Shown here: piece by piece, positions 12,017 through 24,000 of the stretch
How positions within the stretch are numbered: the first letter of the stretch is position 1
How the letters are laid out: every line of letters starts with the position of its first letter
NCBI RefSeq assembly: GCF_963678635.1
Contig: NC_087068.1
Coordinates: 4,425,079 to 4,489,078 of the forward strand
Source of the DNA: Symsagittifera roscoffensis
Taxonomy: Eukaryota; Xenacoelomorpha; Acoela; Convolutidae
Direction: 5' to 3'
Length of the DNA stretch: 64,000 bases
The notes under the pieces: generated by a model
Told to the model about the DNA's origin: nothing
Seen by the model: only the letters and a program-made list of their open reading frames with translations
The model's database searches: none
Translations under genes and position numbers: made by a program

Positions 12017-15000
12017 GTGAGTCAACAGTTTCCTGCTGCCTCCCACCGTTTTTTATTCTGATTATTTAACTACTATATTAACTAAAATGTGAAATTTATG
12101 AGAAACTTGTTTATCTGGACTTCATTTAGGTCAGCATCGATAGGAAAAAAGGATTTTGTGTATTGGTGACACAGTGCCGGCGCTCATATCTGTAGTTTTA
12201 GTTGCCTTCAAGCAAAGCATATACCAAAGGATCAGAACTTCACCTTCATTGCAATAATTTTGTTTAGATCTGGTCAGGCAGTTGGACAAACACAATGGCG
12301 AAATTGGAAACAGTTCGATTTTTGACAACATTTTCCCAAAAGTGGTTCCAGTGTTTACAACTGACATCCACTACCGAAACAGTTTCTTCCATCCGACACT
12401 CAGAAACTTCTGTTTGAGTTCAAATGGACAAAAAACACACCCAGAAACATATTCCGCAGCCCCAGAAGAACGATGGGCCGTATTCCCGAACTGGGATTTC
12501 CGCTCTATCCTTAAGCTTTTTGATCCAGCAGGTTAGTGAGTACTGCATCAATTAGCTGCTGATTAGATTGCTCACGTTCGTTTCAAATACCAGTTATATT
12601 AGCCGCCAGTGAGTTGTAATGCTTGCTGAACGTTTTCGTGGTGAAAAAATTCAACATTTTGTTATGCTTTGAACATAAAAAAAACTTATTGGACAATTTA
12701 ACGCAACTCTAAATAGAATGAAGTTAAAAACACTCGAACCACTTGATTAAATATTTCTTCAAACTTTTAAAACATTGATGTAAATTGCTGGACGTTATCA
12801 AACTAGAAATTATATATTTTTATTAGTTAACAACTTGTTTAACAGAATCAATTGAATCACTTGTGTCTTGGTTCATAATGAAAAGGGTCCTAAGGTTTTG
12901 GACAATGTCTTATTTTTGAAATTACACCTTTTGTCCCGCATCAGAATAACAAGTTCAAAAATAACAAAAACCTTACCTCCAGCTTTAGCTGAGAATTATT
13001 TCTCCTTCATCGAGACATACGTAAATTTTGATTCACCTATTTTTTAAACATATTTTTTATTTTTTCGACTCATTTTTGCTTCTTTTATGATTCAATTGTA
13101 TCGCATGTGGTTCAAAGCTCCAATTCGCTTCTGTGTATAAAATGTAGTTAGTTAAAATTTTTTACCCAATAATTGGCAGCTTGTATTTTCACACAACCTT
13201 TACATCCCGCATCCAAGTTTAAGCGTAAGTAATCGATCATAACGGATTTTTATGTAGTTATGGTGTTTAGGTGTTTAAGTGTTTATAGGATTTTTAATCG
13301 ACTATAATCGTGATATTTTCATAAGATTATAATCTTTTATAATCGATTATAGTTGATTAAAAATGAATAAAATTCATACAAAAAATTCTTCAAATTAATT
13401 ATAATCGATTATTTATTGAGAATTATCTCTTATTTTGCAAAAATCTTGTCACACCCAAAGCATAATTGAATTATAATCTAGAGGTTTTTGTTTTTCTGTT
13501 AATAACAATATCTCTAAAGTGAGATGCCTTGTCACACTTAAGTTTAGCTGAACACAAAATTTTACCACGAAAAAAAACTTTTATAGAAACCTGTTTATTT
13601 TAGTTCTCAGGGTAGGTTCAAATAAATTGTATTGATTCGTATAGCTAATTCCTTTCAGTTTTGATGTTTTTTATAGCAGACGTAATAAATTATCATAAGA
13701 ACTAATGTAGTTTGAAAAGTAGCATTTTGAAGAGTAGCATTTTGAAATGTATTGAGCTTTCAAAAATTTTTAGGGTTTTCAATATTGAATACTGTCATAA
13801 AATCCTTGGCATCCACTGACTAAACAATCATGCAGTTCCATTCTCAAAACTGGCGTTCTCGGTTATTCATTAGGAATTTTTTCTTCGCTACTTGGTGCCC
13901 GGACAATGGAAGAGAATAGGCGGTATTTCTAAAAAATATAAGCGGAATATCAGCCGGTAGAAATTATTTTTTTCAAAAAAACAACGGGGTTTTCTAACAA
14001 AGGTTTAAAAAAGGTAAGAAGAAAGATTTACAAAGTTTTCTAGCGATATTCTGTAAAATTGGCGATTAGGATCATAGATGTTATCTTGAAAAATTACTTT
14101 TTTTTTTGAAAAACGTTTCAGGGAATTTCGAGCTGACTAGAGGTTTGTATATTCGCCTTAATGTTATTTCGTTGGTAACGGCTAGTTTAGTTGCATAGTT
14201 GTTGAGTTTACACGATGATGCATTTTTGTGTTTCCTTAGATTGTTGAGGTACTTTCTTAGCGCACTTTTGAGGTTCAAAACTAATGTTTTTAGTTCAGAC
14301 TGTGATTTGTCTTTATGCTTCTGTTAGTATCGTCTAGTTCTCCGTCAAAACTCCGCTATATGCTGAACATTTCCAAAAGTGGTTGAGCAATTACGTTTGC
14401 TTCCTTGTATTAGGGTCAGAAGCTGTTCCATTCCTAAAATGAACAAGAAGGCTGACATCGGCATCCTTGTTGGACTCCTTTCTCAATTTTGGTTGACATT
14501 CTATCAATGATGTTGTTTTGCAGCAGGTTAGTCTCAAGATTGAAACGAACTCTCCCGGAACTCTGAGTTGATTGAGAATGTAAAAAAACCGTTGATTTTG
14601 TTCAATGCTTTGATAAAGTCAATTGAAACTGCAGATGAGCTCCTTTTGATCGATGGCAGTCGAAGTCGAGCATTGAGTGTTGCGGTATGTATTTTTAGTT
14701 TCGGTTGGTAAGCTTTATGATGTGGACCAAGAATTTTGTCTAATATTGGGAACAACAGTGTGGCAATTAGATGAGAAAGTATTTTCTGGTCTGTGTTCAT
14801 CAGTGAAATTATGAGAAACTTGTATATTGCTTTACTAATTCCGTTTTTGCGAATGGTTCATTAATGATTTTGCTATTTTCCTAAATTTTGGTTTTCAACA
14901 TAACTGCTAGAAAAAAATTTTGCAAATAATTTAACTTCTGGTCGATTTTTTGCTTCACTTTTTGAAGAGTTGTGAGAATTTTTTTTTGTGAAAAATTGAA

Positions 15001-18000
15001 GTATTTTATCCTCATCGCTGTTTATCATCCCTGCTTCATTTTTTTTGAGGCAATAATGTTCGTTTTGCTAGAGGATTTCTCTAATTTTTCAGGTTAGATT
15101 GACCTTTTGGCAGATGATTGACCTTCATTGATATCTAGATATAGTTCCCGGGTTGACCAAAACTTCTTATCATACAATTTTCATATATGAGAAACTTCTT
15201 GTCATACAATTTCATACAATTCCATACGTACAGAAAATTGTATGAAAACTCTATGATAAGCATTTTTTCATATATGAAAATTGTATGATAGGTGTTTTCC
15301 CATAAACCAAAAATTTTGATTTTTTCTTTCTGAATTAAGTTTCTGAAAAATTTTCGGTTGTGTTTCCAACCGAACACAAACGACAAAGACCTTGGTTACT
15401 CATACACCAAAGGTTGGACGGTCATGCGTTTACAAAACGACCTGAATTTGGCTGTCTTTCACAATTATTATAACAAATGTAACAAACTTTTGTTTTTTGG
15501 CAAAACTTTTTAATGCTGTTTATTTTGAATTTTTGAATTTTCAAGTTATCAGACATTGATCAAGGCATACATTAACACCCCATACAAAAAAAATAGGAAT
15601 TTCCGGCGTTTTTGAAAAAAAATTTGAAGTAAAAAGAAAATATGAGCCAATTTTATTGTATCCAGGACTACTTTATGCACACAAAATGTTAAATTTTGCA
15701 TGCAAAAAATTTTTTTCGAAAAGTGTTTGTTTGCGTGAGAAATTCGATTTGCGGTTGAAAAAATAACAAAATTTTTTTGGGCCAAATTTTCAAAATTACT
15801 TTTTTTTGTGTCGCCATCAAAAAAATGCCATTCATACAATTTCCATATATGGGAATTGTATGCTAAGCATTTTTTCAAAAAACGAAAACCTCAGTTTTTT
15901 ATCACCAGACTGTTTTTATTAGAATCAAACAGCCACAGAAATAAGTTTATACCAGTTTTCAACCATTTTTAGAAATTGTATGAAAATTGTATGACAAGCA
16001 TTTTTCCACACGCTTGATGTATGGAATTGTATGATAAGCATTTTCGTTGTATGGAGGTCAAACCGGGTTGTCGTGCATATTTGTGGTGGTTTCTGTGTAA
16101 TCTTTTTCGTCGATCAATTTTTTTTAATCTCGCATCAATGAGTTTGCTTTCGAGTAGTTTTTTCTTGACGCTAAGGTTTTTATCAAGTTGCACTTTTATT
16201 CTGGATATGCTAATAGAAAGAAAGTTCAGATGTTCTTGCAGGTGTAGTTTGGGGTGCCTAAAATTCAGTTGATGAGTTTATCGGACCATTCTCTAATATA
16301 AGTTGCTTGATTGAAAAAAAATATTTGCCACAATGACACCATCGCTCATTTTCCCGATTCCTATCCCACGTGTCCTGTATGATTGCCCAAATGAGGTATT
16401 GACAATTTGTGGTGATCTGAGCCCGAGTATTCAAAAGTACGACGCGAGTAAATGTTGTCCATGTTTATGTTTGTGAGGATTGGTAAACTTTCTCTTTGTA
16501 GCAAGCGTCCCAGTATCATACAGATGTAGAGATTAAATAACTTTGTAAGTTGCCATGTGCCGTCGCATTCTGATATCGTCTATGCGTTCGGAACGTCCTT
16601 TGTATTTACTTGTAGTATCACTAAAGGAATTTAAGTCACCGAGTAGAATTATTGGAAAACTATGCGTCAAGTTTTCAAGCCTTTATCTAAGTAGTTTAAT
16701 AAGTCGCTCATAAGAATTTGGAGACAATTAGTTTTTGTTCCGACTCTCGATACGAAAATTCCCGCATCCAAATTTACTATGTAATCAATTACAGGTTAAT
16801 AAATTACAAGTTAGGTAATCGATTATAGCGGATTATTATGATAAATTTTGACAATTATAATTGATTATAATTACCAAAATTAGGTCTTTAAGGGATTTAT
16901 AATTGATTATAATCGCAATATTTTCCAAGAGATTATAATCTCTTATAATTGATTATAATTGATTATATTCCTTAGTAAAACCGTTAAGATCAAATATAAT
17001 CGATTATAATTGATTCAAATCGATTATAATCTCTTATTTTGCCGAAATTTTCCTAATTATACCTTATGGGTTATTATTTTGGTGTCAAAAGGACAATCTC
17101 TAAAAGAGAGATCTCTTGAACACTTTGGTTCATCTGAACACAAAGTTTTACCACGAAAAAAAGTTTCATAGAGATCCTTTTATATGAGTGGAAAGGTTCC
17201 CTAGGTAGATAAAAAACTTATTTTCCGAATCAATCATGAAAATAAATAAATCAATTTGTTTATGTTTTGGTGTTTTAAAAAGCTCAAAATATGCATCACA
17301 AAACAACTCTAATGGAGAAGAAATGAAAAAAAAAACTATAAATTTGAATTATTTGGAAAACTTTTACAAAAAACATCAGCTATAACCAACTTAGATGCAA
17401 CTTCAAAGACAAAAAAGGACAAACAAAGGGATTATAATCAATTATAATTGATTATAATGGATTTTTGTGCAAAACTAATGAAAAAGAAATTTGAATAAAA
17501 TCATGGATTATAATCAATTATAATCGATTTTAATTGTGTCGAAAAATACAAGAATGAATTATCTATTATATTGGATTATAATTAATTATAAATTAAAAGA
17601 AAAAAAAGATTATAATTGATTAATAATTGAATCGATTATTAACTGATTAAAATCAATTGTTTCTCAATTTTAGTAAGACTAGTGTTAAAATCGTAATAAA
17701 ATTGATTATTAACGCTTGAAACTGGATGCGGGCAACGGAAAATTTGTGCTCGGGGTGGGTTTTTTTTTCTTCAGACAAATTTCGACTTTTTAACTAGCCG
17801 TTTTTGACTGATGTTTTTAAAAATCATTTGAAAGGTATTGTTGCCCTGAGCCCAAATTTTAAAAAAAAAATTTAATTGTGATTATTTTTTGTAAAATTAC
17901 GGGGGTTTAAAGATTAGCGTTTTGGCCATTTTGGGACAACTAACGCGCGATATATTTCGCGCTATTAACGCGTAAGCGGAGAGTTAATCCGTCTTATAAA

Positions 18001-21000
18001 TCGTTTCAAATTGGTTGAAAGAAGCTTATTTGCCATAATTGATTTCTAGCAATGAGCAAAACTTATCGTTTTGTACTTTATATGGCGTGTGGGGGATGAT
18101 TTTCATAAAAAATTTCAAATTTTAGATTTTTTCTTTTTGTTTCAATTCAATTGTTTTTTAAATTTGATTATTGCTCTATAAACCTTAAAATGCAGTCGAA
18201 ATATTAAGGGCTTTGCCCTTAAACGAGCAGTCTTGTTACAGTTAGTGGAAAGAGTCTCCCTACTCAAAATTAAGTCTTAAATAGCACTCATTATGGTAAG
18301 TGGTGAGTAAAGTAAGGCCTATTTCCATATTCTGGCAGGACCCCCCGACTAACCGGCACTTGGGACTGTTGAATTTTCCATATTGTGTACCGAAGTTAAT
18401 TCCAGAGCGTTATTCATCTTTGTTTCTTGTAGGTTAATGATAAAATATAAAGATTTGTTAATTTTTTTGATCATAGATAAAATTCCATGACGCTTTTGAG
18501 CACGACCGCGGCCGTTGCAGTTAAGGTTGAAAATATTGATACTGAAAATTATCTGACTGCCTTTTAGAGTTTATGGAGCAGTAATAACATTAAGAAATTA
18601 AATTAAATAAAACAAAATGAACTTTTTTTCTGAAGTTTTAATTTTTTTATTAAAACCATCCCTCCACAGGCCATAAAAATTACAAAAGGATAGATTTCTC
18701 TTCTCATAACAAATCAACGGATGAACTCTCCCTCCGCTTACGCGTTAATAGCGCGAAAAATATCCGCGTGAATCATCCCAATTGGTCAAAATTGCAATCG
18801 TTTAACTCACATAACTCTACAAAAATTGATCAAAGGTAAAATATATTTTCAAATTTGAGTTCAGGACAACAAAACGTTGCGAATGATGTTTAAAACTTCC
18901 GTCAAAAATGGCTAGCTACTACTAAAAAGTCAAAATTTGTCTGGAGAAAAAAACCCATCCCGAGCACAAATAATTCGTTACTTTCGTATCGAAAGTTGGA
19001 ACAAAAAAGTTCCGAGGAATAACCTTCTCGGATTGTCTCGATATCTTTTGGTAGATTTCGGATGTTGTTAAGGTTTTTTTTGGGGTGGATCTAGGATTTT
19101 CTCGAGAGGAGCGGATTTTTAAAAGGTTTTTGGAACTTTTGTCGACCTTTTTTATAGGTACCGAAATGATTTTTCGAGCTCTCCCTAAGCACGGTTTTGG
19201 TTAAAATTTCTGCGCCTTAGGCAAAATTTTGAAAAAGAAATTGGAGCAAAAAGGCATTTTTAGGCATTTTTTGGAAAATTTCGACCAAATAATCGTGTTT
19301 TTCCGGCGCATGCCATTAGAAACATTTTAGGATCGGTCGGCTAAAAATGGATTTCTTGAAAATTACCAAAGAGAGACCCTTCAGGAAGTCGAATTCAGGA
19401 AGTCCCCCCTCCCCCCAAATCCGCCCCTGGTTACTTGCGTTTTTGATCTTTTTGGGGTAAAAGTCGTAACTGTGATATGTTTTGAATCCAACAAGTAGTA
19501 AGGTTGTTTATTGAGCATTTCAACACCTCTTATCTTCATTCTACCCAAGTAAGGTTTAGAGGCCCAACTACCAAGAAACGATGCATTTTTCTTTCACTTA
19601 CTTTCGAGAATGTTTTGCTGATGGTTAATTATTTCATTTCCTTCGGGAAATTTTTAAGAATTGCGCATACCGCTAAATCATATGCCTGTATTAATCTTTC
19701 ATGTGTAGCAAAGTCTTTTTTCGTAAACGTGGAAATTTTCTTCATGATTTGATAGGCTCGCCATCCGGGCCGTTGTTCTGGCTTCAAATTTCTGAGGTGG
19801 TTTATGAATAAAAAATTGCGTTCAAGTTTCTTTATATATTTGTAGTAAGATTCGGCACAGTTTATAGGGATAGGTTCCGATTGAACTTATCTGAACTGTG
19901 TTCAAATTCGATTGGATTTGGATTGAATTGACTTTATTAAATCGTCCCATCAGCAAAACCTTCTCGGATGTAGGTGAAAGAAAAATGCATCGTTTCTTGG
20001 TAGTTGGACCAGCTACCTCTAAACATTGATTCAGATGTAGTTGTCGCTGTGGGAGCTGCTGCTATGTCTTTAACAACTTGCATCATAAATAGAAGCAACT
20101 CATCGTTAATAAACTCTATCGTGAAAAACGAATTTTTTTTTATAAAATAAAAGATCTCAGATGGGGGAGCATTTGAGACAGGCGTTAGTTCTAGTATAGT
20201 TTTTTTTTAACTGCTAGATGGTTCTGAAGCAGTGACAACCGCGTCTTTAGACACTGTTTTAACCAATCAGAGTCGTGATTTTACGAAATAAATAATTATT
20301 AATTATTAATTTTTTCTTGTCTCGATTCTGATTGGTTAATACAGTGTTTGAATACGCGGTTGTCTAAATACAGACCGCACTGCCCACTAGATTTTCTGTC
20401 AGTTTCTAGGCAATTTTCCAAGGGGGACCGACCTTTTACCAGACCGACCTTTTATCAGAAAATTTAATACATGGACCTTTTACCAGACTCGATAAGCAAA
20501 ATTGATTGACAGATGTAATGACGCCGTTTAGTCTGATTAAAGACAATGATCAATGATTTCACGGTTTCTCAGCTAAATTTTGTTTGTTCTAACCGCTTCC
20601 TTTTCTATTTGTCCACTAATTCAAACTTATCTTAATCGATTTATTGCATTGTGGTCTGGTAAAAGGTTGGTCTGGTAAAAGATCGGTCTGGTAAAAAGTC
20701 GGTCTAGTAAAGTGTCAGTCTAGTAAAAAAGCCCTAGCCCCGCAGTAGATGAGGAGCGAGAAAACTATCTGCTGCAATGGAAAACTATGCAGAAGATAAA
20801 GAGCAATAAAACTTTTTAAAAAATCTCGTTTTTTTTCTTCGGAATAGTTAATGGTATCTGAAATAAAAATATTACAAATACTAAAATTGGTAAGAGGAGG
20901 TGTTTTTTTTGTTATTTGAGGAAAATGGGGAAGTTTGGGTCTTCCTCTGATGGGGCTCGAATATTGTAAAACAAAATAGAACAATTTTTCGTTAGATTTT

Positions 21001-24000
21001 TAAGGAATTAACTGCAATTGTATAATGTGTTAGTTTGTGATAAAAAATTTCTTTTGTTTTAATTGTGTATTGAATGTAAAAAGAAAGGAACTGTATTGCA
21101 TTTTGACGCCAGGATGTTGTGTTATAACGGAATAACATGTTGATTTTTTGACAATTGTAATTGGTTTTAATTCCCAAATTTAGAGGTTAAAAGGTTTTGT
21201 AATCGATTATAATCTTGATATTTTCGGAGAAATTATAATCTCATATAATCGATTATAAATGAATTGTTTAATTTATAGTCAATACAAAATTTATTTTGAT
21301 CAATTATAATCGATAATAATTTACAGCAACCTCTTATTTTGTCAAAATGTTTTCACACAAAAAGTTTTTTTTAATAATATCACACGAGTTATTTTTTTGT
21401 CAATAACAAAGTCTCTTAAATTGAGATGTCTTGTCACACTTTGGCTATACACAGTCTTAAAACAAAATAAAAGGATCATAGAGATCCCTCATATTATTTG
21501 AAAAAGTGCCCACTGTTGGTAAAAATAAATCTACCAAATAAAGTATGAAACTTAACAATGTGCTGATGTTACAATATTAACTATTGTTGTTTCTGCGATT
21601 CGCAGAAGTCTATGAAAGGCTATCAAGCCTGTCTAAGCATTGTCTGTTTTTCTTTTCCCCCCAATCCTGACAGAGTTTTTTGTGGTTAGATAAGCATCAT
21701 GAAACAAATCGATAAGAAAAGAAAAATGAAAACGTTTAATATTTGAATTGATTAAAAAAGTGCAACAATAACTTTCCTATTTTTCGCATAGACCAACTTC
21801 TACGAAAAACATGAATTATATGCAAATCAGACGCAAGGATGAATACAACATGGGCAAACAAAAGTGATCATAGTCGGTTATTTTGATAGAAATGGATTTT
21901 TTGTGCGAACAATTCGATTTAGAATTTGTATAAAAATTATCGATTATCATCGATTATAATTTTTTCAAAAAAATAGATGGATTAAAAATTGTTCATAGTC
22001 GATGAAAATCTAATGTAAGTGATTATAATTTGATTTCAAAAAGGAAAAGTTATTATTGACTATAAATTAATTAAAACCATTTTTGTTTCAATGAAATTAG
22101 ACTGCCCGGGTTGACGTCTAAACAAAAAAATGGTTGTCAAACGATTTTGTAGATGAGGTCTATGAAAAAATTGTTCTTTATAAAAATTCCATACAAAAAA
22201 TAAAAATATCCGAAAGACTTTTGGTACATATTTTTTTTCTATCTGGCGCCTTAGAAACTTTCTGGTCATAAAAAAAACCATTTTTTTTGGCTGAAAATAA
22301 GCTTGTCAGATGTGAGAAGCATTTTTTTATTGGAAAAGTAAGTTTTCAGAAAGGATTCAAAGCGCTTTCGAAGCGGTGAACTTGAATGATTTATTTTAAT
22401 ATTTATTTTGATATATTGAGATTGTTTTGACTGTCCAAATTCTGATTTTTTATCGAAAAACGCTTATCATACAATTTTCATTTATGTGAATTTTATGATA
22501 CGCAATTTTCCGCAGAAAAAAAAACAAATTTGATCATTTTGATTCTTTTTTTTGGTACCAAATTTTCTTCTGTGCTCAGATATCGATTTTAAGGGAAAAA
22601 AATTGCATGCAAAATTTGATTTTTTGTGTCCATAAGGTAGTCCAGGTTGAGTTTTTGCCCCAAAAAATCCAAAAATCACAGGCGGGTGTTTTTTAATAAA
22701 TCAATTATCTTTTATAGTTTTCATATGGTAAAAAACATACTCCTGTATAAAAAACAAGCCTTTTTTCTGAAACCATAATTTTCAACGCAAATGTTTTCTA
22801 GCCACACACAAAAAGGTACGTTTCTGGTATATAATTCTGTGCAAAAAGGTTAGCATTAACTTACATGGCTAGTGTCACCAGATTCAGTTTATCTGCGTGA
22901 TAACTTCCAGCTACCCTCTGGTTTTCTTATGGCAGAAAATTTCAAGTTTATGTGTTTCGAATGAAGCTCAAAAAATCAAAACATTTTTTTGTGAATTTTT
23001 TACGGAAAAAATGTCCTACAATTTCAATGCTTGAAAAAAAAATTATCACACATTTTCATAGAATATTTGATAACAAGTAGGGCAATGAGTTTTTAGTTCA
23101 ATTCTAGAATGTGGCAATTTCTTACTTTTAAATTTCCAAGATTGAAAGAATTTTCATACAATTGGTTTTGGTCTATGAAGTTGTATGAAATAGTATGATA
23201 AGCACTTTTTTAATCTATGAAAATTGCATGAAAAGCATTTTTTACCAACCCCGGGTGGTACTAAAATCATTATATAATCGATTATTACTCTTGAAACTGA
23301 GTGCGGCAACATACGTAATATGCGCCAATTGCGCAGTTTCTAAAACAGCATGACTGCTTACGTGTAAAAGTACACTTGAATGAAATTGTATTTCCAGATA
23401 TTACCGAAAAACTTCTATCAGGCATTACTCGATCCAATTATCAGCTTCTGGTAGACGTCCAGAGAAGTCAAGCGTTTCTGGTACTAATAGTTACAAAGTC
23501 AGACAAGGCATTTGACTTTTCACACTTTATCGAACTTCACAGACTACTCGGGCAAGTGACACCGTTCAACATGATTACTCCAGTAATTTTATTGGCAATG
23601 GGAGTGAATCAAGAAAATATTCAAACCCTGCCTTGTGAAGAAATCGTCAACCTTCAAATAGTATCTGAGAAGGATGGTATATCTCGTTTGGTACCAAAGC
23701 CACACCAGAAATCATATGGCGATGAAGGATTCAAGTATCTTGTCGCCTTGCTTGTTTTCTTGGCACCAAGATTCAACAGTTTAACTTTGTGCACGAAAGA
23801 GCTTAAGCCTCCTAATCCAGCAGATTGCGACAGATCATTCAAGTTAAATGTAAGATCAGCTGTTCGCAGTGTACAAATTTTACGTATAGTCAAAGTATAT
23901 GTATTTGATGTGATGTGTAAGTTTCTTCTTTTCAGGACATTGAACAAGTTTCCCATCTCATGGACTATTATTTTGAAAATCTGAACGGACCGGTTCAGTC

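Larger units (their letters stand above)
16732..19007. mobile_element. Foldback-type element with long inverted arms
   Basis: The outer ends are inverted copies: TTTTTGTTCCGACTCTCGAT at 16732 and, reading back from 19007, TTTTTGTTCCAACTTTCGAT. The arms continue with TTTGTGCTCGGGGTGGG (from 17745) and its inverted copy ending near 18967, and stay alignable over about 430-470 bp to roughly 18215 and 18535. The core at 18215-18535 holds a LINE endonuclease start on the minus strand. A complete MITE (16761-17732) is inserted in the left arm. Both arms contain ACGCGTAAGCGGAG-like sequence. Confidence 0.62.
12532..23397 (+). other. Intron 2 (10.9 kb), packed with mobile elements
   Basis: The interval between the GTTAGT donor and the TTTCCAG acceptor of exon 3. 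It contains a minus-strand LINE, several inverted-repeat elements with nested insertions, and the start of the 4.26-kb duplication. I see no coding exon of the host gene in it. The stretches 12532-13200, 13640-13860 and 19030-19500 show only AT-rich sequence with nothing I can name. Confidence 0.6.

Noticed and set aside
13206-17732. CRISPR-like or regulatory array from repeated ATAATCGATTATAAT
   Set aside because: Spacing is irregular, the words merge with AT-rich sequence and they fall within elements with inverted ends in a eukaryotic genome.
23850-23984. Extension of exon 3 to the stop at 23982
   Set aside because: GTAAGA at 23850 and the TTTTCAG acceptor at 23935 remove it and join exons 3 and 4 in phase.
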